Assembly (NCBI GenBank): GCA_900546875.1
Contig: URET01000008.1
Location: forward strand, 1 to 41,983
Length of the DNA stretch: 41,983 nucleotides
Origin: an uncultured Eubacteriales bacterium
GTDB taxonomy: Bacteria > Bacillota > Clostridia > Christensenellales > CAG-314
Direction of reading: 5' to 3'
Positions 15,403 to 23,974 of the stretch are shown in pieces. Under the pieces are notes generated by a model. The model did no database searches, was not told the DNA's origin, and saw only the letters and a list, made by a program, of their open reading frames with translations. Every line of letters starts with the position of its first letter. The first letter of the stretch is position 1. The position numbers and the translations under genes were made by a program.

Positions 15403-17597
15403 TATAACTTTTTCAAAACAACGATATGCTCGTTAGTCATGGTTGCGGACTTAACTCCCGTTTCATTTGACGGAGAATTTAATGAGGGCATAACTTTATT
15501 GATAATATTTCGATTAATAGAGTAAATTTTCTCAAGTCCACAAGTTTCTGCGATTTCTGCGATAATTTTATCGGTTTGAAGTGTTACACCTTTTACCGTT
15601 CTATTTCCGACAACCCAGAACTGGTATCCATTTTTACGCATTTTTCTGCTGATTGTTTGAATTGATTGCGCTAAATCGTGATAAAAACTATATACATCTC
15701 CTGCGCGTTCAATATCCTTATCTTTGATTTTATCTAAAGCATTACGCAACTCTACGCTTGGAATATCATACTCAAAGCCATTTCTAAACTTTATCCCCCC
15801 CATTAACGATTTATCGATCCGCATAATTTCCTGCTCAGACAGGTTAAACATATCAATCCATTGGAGAGATAGCCTGCTATATTCGCCGTAAGCCACGGTG
15901 GTGCGACTGTCACCATATGGCGGAGAAGTAATTACCAAATCGATAGAATTATCAGGAATGCCGCTTAAAACCATAGCGTCGTTATTAACTATTGTCACAG
16001 ATGATTTTGTATCGCTATCTGCACAAGCTTCCACAAACGCATTCATCTTTTCGACATTTCTGTCAAGAATCGTTTTAAATTCTTGAATTACGTCCGGGGC
16101 AAACTCATCAACCTTTTTCGGCGGCATGCGAAATAGCTTGAATTCACCATTTCTACGATTGGATACAAATCGAATTGTTTCGCTAAAAGCAGTAAAAATA
16201 AATGCTTTAATGGGCTCATCTTGGATTATACAAACTTCACTTTTGATTAAGGACAATAATAGAATAACTCGTGGTTTAAACCAGTAGCCTATATTCTTAA
16301 AGTTCGGTATCTCAATATCAAGATTGTTTTCCTTGGTATATTTTAACAAAAACTTGGGGGCATCCATTCCCCATCCATTTTTGTCTGTTAAATCAAGTCC
16401 GTATACATGGCGCATTATATCGTCGGCATTTTCAATTTGCAAATCCATAGACGTGAATTTTTCAGAAATCCTAGTATATAACTTTTCCACTTCACTTTGC
16501 AACTTACTTATGTCAATGCAGGTGGTTTTAACCTTGCTCAAAAAAAGAGCCAACGGATTAATATCGTTACCGTAAATCTTCTTTATTCCTGCAAGCATCC
16601 CTTCAACAAGTACGGTTCCAGAACCCATGAATGGATCGGCTAAGGATTCAACGGCCCTTATTGATTGAACAATTTTTATAATATTTCTACTAATAGGGCA
16701 AACCATCATTGCCGGGTAACTGTGTAACCCATGGGTATATTCTTTTACATCAATTTCTTTAAAATCCCAATAATCGATAGGAAGACTTTGAAGTTTCTTT
16801 ATCAATAATTGGTCTTGCTGAACTGGGTTATAAGTTTTTAATTTCACCTTTTCTGTCATACCTATCGCTTTTTTCGAGAAAGATTTTTCATCCGGTTCAT
16901 GAGTTTTAATTTCAACTGTACAAATCGTATCGTTGTGCCATCCCCCATGGGGAACCATTAAAATGCGTGTAATCTCAAAACCATACTTATACCCTATACC
17001 GCCACTGTTCCAGCCAAACGTTATGACCTTTCCGCCAATTTTCACTATCCGAGAGATTTCTCTTTTATGATTTCCCCAGAAAGATGCTTTTGTGGTATCC
17101 CAAGTAACATTGTATCCAACATCATTATAACATTCGCTAACTTGCCGAGGTGAATAGGGAGGATCGTATAATACGCCATCAACTGAACTGTTTTCAAAAA
17201 TACGCATAAAATCAAGCGCATCTAAATGATAATTTGTATCATAAGCAGGGTTTAAATCATTTGTGATCGTAGCTAATTTATTACGATTTGCAAATGGATC
17301 AATCCATAAGCCCTCTGTGAGCTCCTGGTTGATTAATTCTCTAATTGGCTTTATTTCAAATGTATTTTTGTTTGGCATTGCCCATGATCGTTCGATATAG
17401 ATTTTTTTTGTCGATAACATAGTGGAATTATTGAGTTTTTTACGCCCATCAAGAGGTTTTTCGGCTATTTCTGGAATCATCCACACACAACCAACCTTCT
17501 GTGCGCCTGTTATACGGCCTTCATTGCATAAAACTTGCACCCTTCTTGGTGACATACTCCATTTATTTGCAGTTTCGGCGACGCTAAGATATAACAT
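15402..17597 (-). CDS. HTH plus two DNA methyltransferase domains in one chain
   Basis: 731 residues from ATG 17597, chosen for the GCGGAG site nine bases upstream. Residues 1-50 are an excisionase/MerR-like HTH (LSVAETANKWSMSPRRVQ). Residues 80-230 are a small complete methyltransferase with an AdoMet site IDPFAN, TNDLNP and catalytic DPPYSPRQ (145-152), a type usually annotated as adenine-specific. Residues 275-731 form a second enzyme with DPFMGSGT (321-328), NDINP and catalytic TSPPYG (557-562). Ser-Pro-Pro-Tyr is the usual N4-cytosine signature, and M.MvaI and M.BcnI are N4-cytosine enzymes, so this domain probably protects the endonuclease site. The first may protect a second or degenerate site. 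The fusion is unusual. Confidence 0.85.
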   Translation of the reverse strand: MLYLSVAETANKWSMSPRRVQVLCNEGRITGAQKVGCVWMIPEIAEKPLDGRKKLNNSTMLSTKKIYIERSWAMPNKNTFEIKPIRELINQELTEGLWIDPFANRNKLATITNDLNPAYDTNYHLDALDFMRIFENSSVDGVLYDPPYSPRQVSECYNDVGYNVTWDTTKASFWGNHKREISRIVKIGGKVITFGWNSGGIGYKYGFEITRILMVPHGGWHNDTICTVEIKTHEPDEKSFSKKAIGMTEKVKLKTYNPVQQDQLLIKKLQSLPIDYWDFKEIDVKEYTHGLHSYPAMMVCPISRNIIKIVQSIRAVESLADPFMGSGTVLVEGMLAGIKKIYGNDINPLALFLSKVKTTCIDISKLQSEVEKLYTRISEKFTSMDLQIENADDIMRHVYGLDLTDKNGWGMDAPKFLLKYTKENNLDIEIPNFKNIGYWFKPRVILLLSLIKSEVCIIQDEPIKAFIFTAFSETIRFVSNRRNGEFKLFRMPPKKVDEFAPDVIQEFKTILDRNVEKMNAFVEACADSDTKSSVTIVNNDAMVLSGIPDNSIDLVITSPPYGDSRTTVAYGEYSRLSLQWIDMFNLSEQEIMRIDKSLMGGIKFRNGFEYDIPSVELRNALDKIKDKDIERAGDVYSFYHDLAQSIQTISRKMRKNGYQFWVVGNRTVKGVTLQTDKIIAEIAETCGLEKIYSINRNIINKVMPSLNSPSNETGVKSATMTNEHIVVLKKL

Positions 17598-17626
17598 TTG
17601 AATACTCCGCAAGAAAAGCTATTCTT

Positions 17627-17655
17627 ATTATATACCGATTTGCGAATAAAAGCAA
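17627..17655 (-). promoter_or_regulatory. Promoter of the methyltransferase gene
   Basis: Minus-strand TTGCTT (17655-17650) and TATAAT (17632-17627) with a 17-bp spacer, 30 bases before the ATG. An independent strong promoter lets methylation precede cutting. Confidence 0.78.
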
Positions 17656-17708
17656 GGGTTTTGTCATCGCCGCCTCCAAAAAAATACAAACAAATGTTCT
17701 TATTTTTC

Positions 17709-17737
17709 TTGACAACGTCGCTTCTATATGATATAAT
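17709..17737 (+). promoter_or_regulatory. Strong promoter of the candidate structured RNA
   Basis: TTGACA (17709-17714) and TATAAT (17732-17737) with exactly 17 bp between, a consensus sigma-70 promoter. No gene with a ribosome site starts within 480 bases of it. Confidence 0.85.
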
Positions 17738-17743
17738 GCAGGA

Positions 17744-18149
17744 GTACAGGCGTGAAAGTTGTCTGTATTCTTTTGCCATACATTGATTTTATGTATGGCG
17801 TACTCCCTTATGGGAGGAAGGGCGCATAACGAGATTGCGCCGCGGAGTTGTATGCTCCGAAGTTGCCGCGCGGAAAGAAAGCGCGGCGGGAACCAACCCG
17901 AGCCGTCTGAAAGACGTGCCAAAACGGGGCTTTTATAAGCATACGCTTTTTTAGGAATAAAGCCTCGTTTAAGGTCAGTTTTTCGTCTGGCGAAGATGGG
18001 TTTTTTCAGTATACAATTTTTTAGGTAGAAGCGAGTAAGGCATAAATCAAACGACAACTTAACAGAATGGTTGACCACCATAGAGCAATGAGGAGTTGCT
18101 AAATAAGGTACAAGTCGGTGATTACTTCAAAGGTGTCAGCGACTTTTTT
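17744..18149 (+). ncRNA. Candidate ~400-nt structured RNA of the mobile element
   Basis: Between a consensus promoter and a terminator (AAGTCG/CGACTT plus T-run, 18112-18149) there is no protein-like frame but a run of hairpins: GCCATACAT/ATGTATGGC (17775-17799), CTCCC/GGGAG (17803-17816), GGCGCA/TGCGCC (17821-17841), CGGAG/CTCCG (17843-17859) and GCCGCGC/GCGCGGC (17865-17887). A nested CCCG, GTCT, AGAC, CGGG structure follows to about 17918. I do not recognise the class. Large ornate RNAs of mobile elements (ROOL, GOLLD, HEARO) are the natural comparison. It could also be a long leader of the mob operon with an attenuator. Confidence 0.6.
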
Positions 18150-18226
18150 ATGCCTTTTTTCAGTTATCACACCACACCTCTTCGGCGTGGGCAAAGATAA
18201 AAATAAATCAAACTTGGAGGTGAATT

Positions 18227-18424
18227 ATGAATAGACAAGTCACAAACAGACCGCCGTAATCGCTCGGACATAGCTATGACATAGTGATGACTTACGGCAA
18301 ATCAAAAGCCTTATTTTGGGAAGCAAACAGCAAGAAACCACTTTTTGTTTCGACGAGAAGTATAGCCCACTATACTTCGTGCCGAAGCTTAGTGGGCTCT
18401 GCGAGGCTTTTTAACAAGAAATAA
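18227..18424 (+). pseudogene. Small mob-region gene interrupted by an in-frame TAA
   Basis: TGGAGGTG precedes ATG 18227. Ten codons (MNRQVTNRPP) are followed by TAA (18257-18259), and the same frame then continues for 54 codons (SLGHSYDIVMTYGKSKALFW onward) to TAA at 18424. The second half includes the oriT hairpin within its coding sequence. The continuous, protein-like reading across the stop suggests a single point mutation in a once intact 65-residue protein, or a short leader peptide followed by a non-coding oriT. Function unknown. Confidence 0.5.
18357..18398 (+). other. Candidate oriT, pMV158/MobV type
   Basis: Arms GAAGTATA (18357-18364) and TATACTTC (18371-18378) flank six bases, GCCCAC. 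As I recall, the pMV158 oriT nick hairpin has arms AAAGTATA/TATACTTT around a 6-base loop, a close match. A competing helix AGCCCACT (18364-18371) with AGTGGGCT (18391-18398) gives two alternative folds. It lies 62 bases before the relaxase ribosome-site/start region, the usual MobV arrangement. Confidence 0.72.
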
Positions 18425-18460
18425 CAGGAGGTAAAAATTATAAGCTACTTAGTTTGTCAC

Positions 18461-19510
18461 ATGGAAAAATATCACAAGACGGACATTGCGCCCGTAGAAA
18501 ATGAAAACGAGCGCGACGACACTTATCAGGCGGTAAATCCGCAGATAGACTTCACGCGCACAAAGAACAATTACAACATTATCAAAAGGCAGCGGTCGTA
18601 CACTCAGTTTATCAACGACAAGATTGAGGCTCTCGACCTGCCCACGAAAGTACGCAAGGACGCCGTGCTTATGTGTTCCTTCGTCGTGGGTTCGGACAGA
18701 GAGTTTTTCAGCAGACTGTCGCCGAGTGAGCAACAGCAATTCTTTGTTGATTGTACTCGCTTCTTTGCGGAGCGGTACGGCGAGGACAACATTATCTCGG
18801 CGGTTGTCCACATGGACGAAACCACGCCGCACTTGCACCTGAATTTAATTCCGATAGCCGACGGTAGGTTATGCGCAAAGCAACTGTTTGACAGGAAAGA
18901 GTTACAGAACTTGCAGACGGACTTTTATTCCGTCGTGGGGAAGAAATGGAACTTACAGCGCGGCAAAGAGGGAAGCACGGCCAAGCACCTTGATACGGCA
19001 GCTTACAAGTTAAAGAAGATGAAAGAAGAAACAGCTGCCGCGGAAGAACAAAAAGCTATTGCCGAACAAGCAGCGACGAGTGCAGAGCAGCGGCAAGTCC
19101 ACGCCGAACAGAAAACTCAACAGCTTGAAGATAGACAAAAGCAACTTCAACGCGACACCGCTCCTCTTCAAGCCGCAGCAGATATTTTGCAAGAGTACAA
19201 CGAAGGCAGGCGCAAGCTCAACAAAAGGGACTTGCCCGTCATCGCAGCAGAAGCCGCAAAGCTCAAAACCGAGAACGGGCAACTTGAAGAAAGATTACAA
19301 ATCAGCGCACGCGACCAAAGCGATGTGTTTACGCTCTATCAAAAGACGGAGCGAGAAAAGCAGGCACTTCAAAGCGATGCTGACGTTCTGCGCGAGATAA
19401 GAGAACACGCGCCCGACAAGTTACAAGAAGTTATGGAAATGGTCAGGCAGCGCAAGCTGGACAAGTACCGCCAGCCCTTCAAGTCGTCGGGTAACCACTG
19501 GGGCAAGTAA
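18461..19510 (+). CDS. MobV-family relaxase (Mob/Pre)
   Basis: 349 residues from the first ATG. It nicks oriT and leads the strand into a recipient. The three-His motif is intact: HMDETTPHLHLNLIPI, followed by AKQLFDRKELQNLQTDFY. The C-terminal half is a Gln/Glu/Lys-rich coiled coil, where MobV proteins dimerise. The true N-terminus is probably seven residues longer: codons from 18440 read ISYLVCH directly before MEKYHK, and MobV proteins start MSY-x-V. AGGAGG (18426-18431) is 8 bases from this ATA codon but 29 from the ATG. Thus the ancestral ATG seems to be ATA. If ATA is not used, the protein loses its first strand and would be made poorly. It resembles TnpZ of Tn4451 in context. Confidence 0.9.
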   Translation: MEKYHKTDIAPVENENERDDTYQAVNPQIDFTRTKNNYNIIKRQRSYTQFINDKIEALDLPTKVRKDAVLMCSFVVGSDREFFSRLSPSEQQQFFVDCTRFFAERYGEDNIISAVVHMDETTPHLHLNLIPIADGRLCAKQLFDRKELQNLQTDFYSVVGKKWNLQRGKEGSTAKHLDTAAYKLKKMKEETAAAEEQKAIAEQAATSAEQRQVHAEQKTQQLEDRQKQLQRDTAPLQAAADILQEYNEGRRKLNKRDLPVIAAEAAKLKTENGQLEERLQISARDQSDVFTLYQKTEREKQALQSDADVLREIREHAPDKLQEVMEMVRQRKLDKYRQPFKSSGNHWGK

Positions 19511-19568
19511 AACTGAATAAACGCTTTAAAGGAGGAAAGTTATCGAACAGACTACATAACAACGGGGG

Positions 19569-19730
19569 ATGGCGAGGAGAAAACGAAACACTACGGGAAT
19601 ACCGGATTATGAAATCAATGCGCTTGCAAGAGCGATATTGCCTGCCATTCAGGCACTCTTTGAAACTGAAGAGGGTCAAAGAGAGTTTGAAGAATGGAAG
19701 GAACAAAAACGACAACTGAATATGAAATAG
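19569..19730 (+). CDS. Small mobilizable-element protein (53 residues)
   Basis: Starts MARRKRNTTGIPDYEINALA and ends in an EGQREFEEWKEQK helix; basic at the front and acidic-helical at the back, suggesting a small DNA- or relaxase-binding helper. I recall similar short proteins beside MobV genes in gut Firmicutes, and a broken relative lies at 25564-25712 in this same window. The good ribosome site (AAAGGAGG, 19528-19535) is not next to this ATG but six bases before an ATC codon (19542-19544) in the same frame, followed by an in-frame TAA (19557-19559) before the ATG. The start is therefore uncertain and the gene may be weakly expressed. Confidence 0.6.
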   Translation: MARRKRNTTGIPDYEINALARAILPAIQALFETEEGQREFEEWKEQKRQLNMK

Positions 19731-19852
19731 ATAGAAAGATGTCCTGTTGAAACCATAGGGACTACACCGCTCAGACGGTAATACGAAGAATTCGCAGTCA
19801 AAGGCGAATATCTGGATAATAGAAGAATAATGTTACTCAAAGATGTTGAGAC

Positions 19853-19886
19853 AAAACGGAGATTGCCAATTGGCAATCTCCGTTTT
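19853..19886. terminator. Perfect 34-bp palindromic bidirectional terminator
   Basis: AAAACGGAGATTGCCAA is followed directly by its complement, giving a 17-bp stem with A-tract and T-tract ends. It separates the rightward mob genes from the leftward HamB gene. The 120 bases before it hold no clear gene. Confidence 0.92.
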
Positions 19887-19916
19887 GCTCTTTAATTAAA
19901 ATATATTTAAATGTTA

Positions 19917-22900
19917 TCATATTATTATTTCATTAAACAGTTTATAGAAAACGGTTGGATATAGCTTCAATTTTTCATTAAGTTCTTCTTTTTTGTTTTG
20001 AAGTATAGGAATAATATAACTATCATCAACATCATCAAAGCCAATTAAAGAAGCTAAATCTTGTGCTATAGCTCTATCACAAATTCCTTTCTCATATATA
20101 GATATTGATGTTGTTGTCGGTAGTCCGTATTTAACTCTTTTTTGCAGTCTTTTTAAAAACAGTTTTGTAGATTCTGTTAATTCTTCACTTAAATCAATTA
20201 CATTACCAATCAAAAAACTTAAGGTATACGACAAGTGGCGCCGACAAAATTTCTCTATTGAATAAATTGTTTTATCTATATTGAACAGGTTAAAGATTTT
20301 ATTTTGTATTTGAACAATAGTATTCCCTGATAACCATAGTTCTAAGACCTTTAGAGCTACAGTTTCTTCTAGTTCAATGTTTTCATTTACAGAATAATAC
20401 AACAAATAAAAAAGGTTAATTGTTTTCTGTACATCTTGTTTTTCTACCTCATCTGCATTTTTCACCAACCATTCTTTAATTTGTTTAGTTAAATTTATGC
20501 TTGTCATGGCCTTTGCTTGGTAAATTACGTTTTGTTCTTCATCAATGCTGTTAATTTGCTCAGCTATAGCCAAGAATAAATTATTAATAAATGTTTTTGT
20601 TTTGTCATCTGCTAAGGCATATGCTAAAGTAGTTTTACTTAAATTTTCTGCTATTTCTTCAAAAGATAAATCAGGCTCTATACCCTTTAGAAAACACAAA
20701 TGTGTTTCTATTGAATCCAACGTGTATAAAGTATTGCGAATATATTTATTGATATTCCTGATAATTTCTTCTTTATTGTATTTTGATTCTATTTTTTCTG
20801 CAACTTGAACTAATTCTTTATTTAGCTCCGATAAAGTAATATCACCATTTTTTATTGCCTCAATAACCTCACCGCCTAAAAAAACTGGTTCATATCTATT
20901 GCAAATATTAAGCGGAATAAAAATTTCCAAAATACAACTACCACATGGTTCACTATTTTGAGGATTAAAAAGCGCAGTCTTTTTTTCCCAGTTGTATTTA
21001 CCTCCCCATTGAAAAATATAACCCTTTGAATTGTTTCGCTCTTCGTAAAATTTTATATCTGTTACTATGATGCTTCCTTCTGTATGCATACCTGAACGTG
21101 CTGTTCTACCAATAAGATTTTGAATTTCCTTAGCTTGAAGCTCTCTTTGATAAGCACTAAATTCTGCAATTAATAAGTATTTGATTGGAATATTAACGCC
21201 TTGAGCGAGAGTGGACGTGCATATAACCACTTTGAAAAAATCATTTTTAATTGCATATTCTACGGATGTCTTAATCCCATCTTCTAAATCGGCATAATGC
21301 GGAAGCACCCCATATAATACGCCCTTGCTAAAACTCGAATTTACTCCATAATGTATATCCATTAATCGTTTTAATTTATCACGTTCAATCTCGTTAATTT
21401 CTGATCTTAAATTTTCAAATAAAATTTGCGTGCTTTTTATTTCGATTATTCTTTTTATATAAGTTTCTATCCAATCCGGTCGTGATAAATAAATTGCCAC
21501 TGAACCATTGCGGCACAATAAATTTGCTAAGTAAAGCGACACATCTTTAGCTGTTGAATCTGGAAATTTTTTTGTTTTTGAAATTCTACCAGTAGGAGTT
21601 AATAACGGGTATTCTTTAATGACATTTTGAACCCAATAGTTTCTAGTAGAATAGTCATTATCAATATAATAATCAACAGAATTGCTTGTTGTTGAAAGAA
21701 AACCTATATTCTTTTCTGTTGTTCTTATACTTTGGCTTGAAACCAGTACTCCCGCATCGTTAAATAGCCAATTTTTAATAGCATCTGCATTTTGCATTAC
21801 CGCCGATATAAACACACATTGTTTGTTTGTATCGTTTAGGCATAATGTCTTGATTGTTGTAACCAATAATTCATAACTTGCTCCGCGTTTAGGAGAATCA
21901 AATAAATGCCCTTCATCAAAAACAAAAAGACCTGTTGCGTAAAGCACTTCCATATTATGGTGCATAATGTATTTTAATTTTTCGGGGGTACAAATAGTGA
22001 TATGTTTTTTATCGTCGTTGCCTACAACATAGTCCTCTTGTAGCGCATCCGACAGCTGATTAATTTTAATCTCTTTACCGAATGCTTTATACATATCGAT
22101 TTTGATTTCGGAGCATAAAGCTCGTAGTGGGGAAATAATAATAACTGAATTTGTACGATTACTTAAAAATGAAGATCTAATTATAAGTTCTAGACTTTTG
22201 GTTTTTCCCACACCAGTAGGAAGTTGAATTATTCCATTATTGCCTTTTAATAAACCGGCTTCTCCAATAAGTTGTTGCGCTGTCCACAAAATCTTTGGAG
22301 CATATGATTGTTTTAAAAAAGGAGACCAAATATCAATAGAAAGATTGCTATAAGTAGGCAATAGTCGCCAAGAAGAATTATTGTCTGCTTTTTCGATGAT
22401 TGCATATAAAATTTGGCTATAATAAACGCCTAAATCGTCTTGTTGACGCAAAAGAAAAGATATATAATTCTCTACTTTATTATAGATGTTGTCTATATCA
22501 TTACCAGTATCAAGAAAAGCTAAAAATTTTTCATAAATATCCCGATTGTTTTGTGGGATATTCTTATTATTATTTCTATGATACATGGCATAGAGAACTG
22601 CAAAAAGTACGCGACGATCGTCATTCTCCAAGTCCCTATATAACAATTGATCCAACAAGGCTTTGGCAGACCCAAAGTCATCTAACAAAAAATATGTACT
22701 TGCACCAGATAAAAGATAGTCTATAGAATAATCATGATCTCTAACGATGTTTGTAGCCGCGTTGAAATACTGAGATACAACATCTAGGTCTTTATAAAAT
22801 TCAGATATGTTGTTTTCTTGTTTATCAATGATTGCCTCAACATATTTAGACAAAGCATAAACTGCAGAGTAATCGAGGTCTTTTGAGTCTGTTACATATC

Positions 22901-22994
22901 TTGGATAATCTTCAACGTCTATGTTAAATTCTTTTTGTTTAGCTCTAGACTTAGCCTCTCTAAGCATGTATTGAACACTTGATGTTGTTATCAT
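19917..22994 (-). CDS. hamB: Hachiman-type defence helicase HamB
   Basis: 1025 residues. A long helical N-terminal region (1-235) precedes a superfamily 2, Ski2-like helicase core: PTGVGKT (259-265), SPLRALCSE (288-296), FDEGH (359-363), FISAVM, STLAQGVNIP and QNLIGRTARSG (motif VI). The C-terminal 400 residues are helical. In Hachiman the helicase watches for damaged or unusual DNA ends and releases the nuclease HamA during phage infection. The start overlaps the hamA stop by four bases (ATGA), the usual tight coupling. A/T-rich like the rest of the cargo. The related AbpB helicase (AbpAB system) is the alternative name, since both pair with a DUF1837 protein. Confidence 0.85.
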   Translation of the reverse strand: MITTSSVQYMLREAKSRAKQKEFNIDVEDYPRYVTDSKDLDYSAVYALSKYVEAIIDKQENNISEFYKDLDVVSQYFNAATNIVRDHDYSIDYLLSGASTYFLLDDFGSAKALLDQLLYRDLENDDRRVLFAVLYAMYHRNNNKNIPQNNRDIYEKFLAFLDTGNDIDNIYNKVENYISFLLRQQDDLGVYYSQILYAIIEKADNNSSWRLLPTYSNLSIDIWSPFLKQSYAPKILWTAQQLIGEAGLLKGNNGIIQLPTGVGKTKSLELIIRSSFLSNRTNSVIIISPLRALCSEIKIDMYKAFGKEIKINQLSDALQEDYVVGNDDKKHITICTPEKLKYIMHHNMEVLYATGLFVFDEGHLFDSPKRGASYELLVTTIKTLCLNDTNKQCVFISAVMQNADAIKNWLFNDAGVLVSSQSIRTTEKNIGFLSTTSNSVDYYIDNDYSTRNYWVQNVIKEYPLLTPTGRISKTKKFPDSTAKDVSLYLANLLCRNGSVAIYLSRPDWIETYIKRIIEIKSTQILFENLRSEINEIERDKLKRLMDIHYGVNSSFSKGVLYGVLPHYADLEDGIKTSVEYAIKNDFFKVVICTSTLAQGVNIPIKYLLIAEFSAYQRELQAKEIQNLIGRTARSGMHTEGSIIVTDIKFYEERNNSKGYIFQWGGKYNWEKKTALFNPQNSEPCGSCILEIFIPLNICNRYEPVFLGGEVIEAIKNGDITLSELNKELVQVAEKIESKYNKEEIIRNINKYIRNTLYTLDSIETHLCFLKGIEPDLSFEEIAENLSKTTLAYALADDKTKTFINNLFLAIAEQINSIDEEQNVIYQAKAMTSINLTKQIKEWLVKNADEVEKQDVQKTINLFYLLYYSVNENIELEETVALKVLELWLSGNTIVQIQNKIFNLFNIDKTIYSIEKFCRRHLSYTLSFLIGNVIDLSEELTESTKLFLKRLQKRVKYGLPTTTSISIYEKGICDRAIAQDLASLIGFDDVDDSYIIPILQNKKEELNEKLKLYPTVFYKLFNEIII

Positions 22995-23803
22995 TTTATT
23001 ATCCTCTCGTAAAGGTTGTAAGCTAAATTCATTAGTCTATCGCCATGTATTAAAAAAATCTGGTCATCAACTTTAATATTTAAGTCGCTACCATTTATTC
23101 CGGTTATGGTTTTATTTTTTATTTCTTTTTGAGTGACAACTGCTGCTGCCCCATAGCGTATCTTATATGGCATATTTGCTTTTTGTTGGAAACGCTCAGC
23201 AAGTCTCATTAAAACATCTTCATGTGCTTCTAAATATTTTCTTCTCATAAAATTTAAAGAAATTGAATGTCTAAAAGTATCATCCTCAGAATCAAGTTCC
23301 GCTTTAACTAATTTATTATAGTCACATTTAGACAAAGATGCTTTAACTTCTATTATAAATAATTCATCGTCTGAAGATGAAGTTTCTTTTTTCATTTTAG
23401 CTCCCAATATATCAGAGCCTGCTACTGGGGAGGTGGGAGTTGGCTTATTCCAATGTCGACCTCGTAAAGCTACATAATCTAAAACATACTCTATTAAATC
23501 ATACACTAGTATCTCTGCCCATTCTGCAGATATAGTACTTGGTCCCATAGTATGACATTTTTGTGGAATTTCATAAGAAGACAAATATTCTTTTTTTGTT
23601 AAATGTAACGAAGATATGCTTTCTTCAAGAGCTTCGTCCCTGATGTAATGTTTGCGTATATGGTCCGCCCATTCATCTAGGACATCGTCCTTAGTTTCAT
23701 CATAGTCAATTCGATAGCTAAGTAATGGGACTTTGTCTTCAAATACAATGCCATTTTCTTTTATTATCCAGCCAATATATTGCGGTTTTGGAAATTCTTG
23801 CAT
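22991..23803 (-). CDS. hamA: Hachiman nuclease HamA (DUF1837)
   Basis: 270 residues. DUF1837 proteins of Hachiman are PD-(D/E)XK-like nucleases held by HamB and released to degrade DNA, stopping the infected cell. The catalytic pattern is visible: a helix with Glu97 (SAEWAEILVYDLIEY), then VAGSD (Asp131), then the strand LFIIEVKASLSK with Glu152 and Lys154. A consensus promoter lies 42 bases upstream and GGGAAAG ahead of the ATG. It is first gene of a two-gene operon with the helicase. Family assignment rests on the motif order and on the partner gene; overall similarity to any one HamA could not be checked. AbpA is the alternative. Confidence 0.8.
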   Translation of the reverse strand: MQEFPKPQYIGWIIKENGIVFEDKVPLLSYRIDYDETKDDVLDEWADHIRKHYIRDEALEESISSLHLTKKEYLSSYEIPQKCHTMGPSTISAEWAEILVYDLIEYVLDYVALRGRHWNKPTPTSPVAGSDILGAKMKKETSSSDDELFIIEVKASLSKCDYNKLVKAELDSEDDTFRHSISLNFMRRKYLEAHEDVLMRLAERFQQKANMPYKIRYGAAAVVTQKEIKNKTITGINGSDLNIKVDDQIFLIHGDRLMNLAYNLYERIIK

Positions 23804-23844
23804 GACTAGCTTTCCCTATGTACATATAATCTTTATCAAAAAAT

Positions 23845-23873
23845 ATTGTAACAAATATTTAGTCTTATGTCAA
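23845..23873 (-). promoter_or_regulatory. Promoter of the hamA-hamB operon
   Basis: Minus-strand TTGACA (23873-23868) and TACAAT (23850-23845) with a 17-bp spacer. Near-consensus, implying steady expression of the defence pair. Confidence 0.85.
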
Positions 23874-23974
23874 TTGCCATATATTTCATTACTTGAATCA
23901 CCATGTAATCCTTATTTAATAGAGATTAACTTACTTGAATTATGAAGCAAAATCCATTTTTAAAAGTAAATAAG

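Noticed and set aside
17584..18081. Minus-strand open frame across the hairpin region
   Set aside because: It overlaps the methyltransferase start and two promoters, and has no ribosome site; the hairpins explain the region better.
17744..18149. Retron or group II intron RNA
   Set aside because: There is no reverse transcriptase or maturase gene nearby and no domain V-like hairpin that I can identify.
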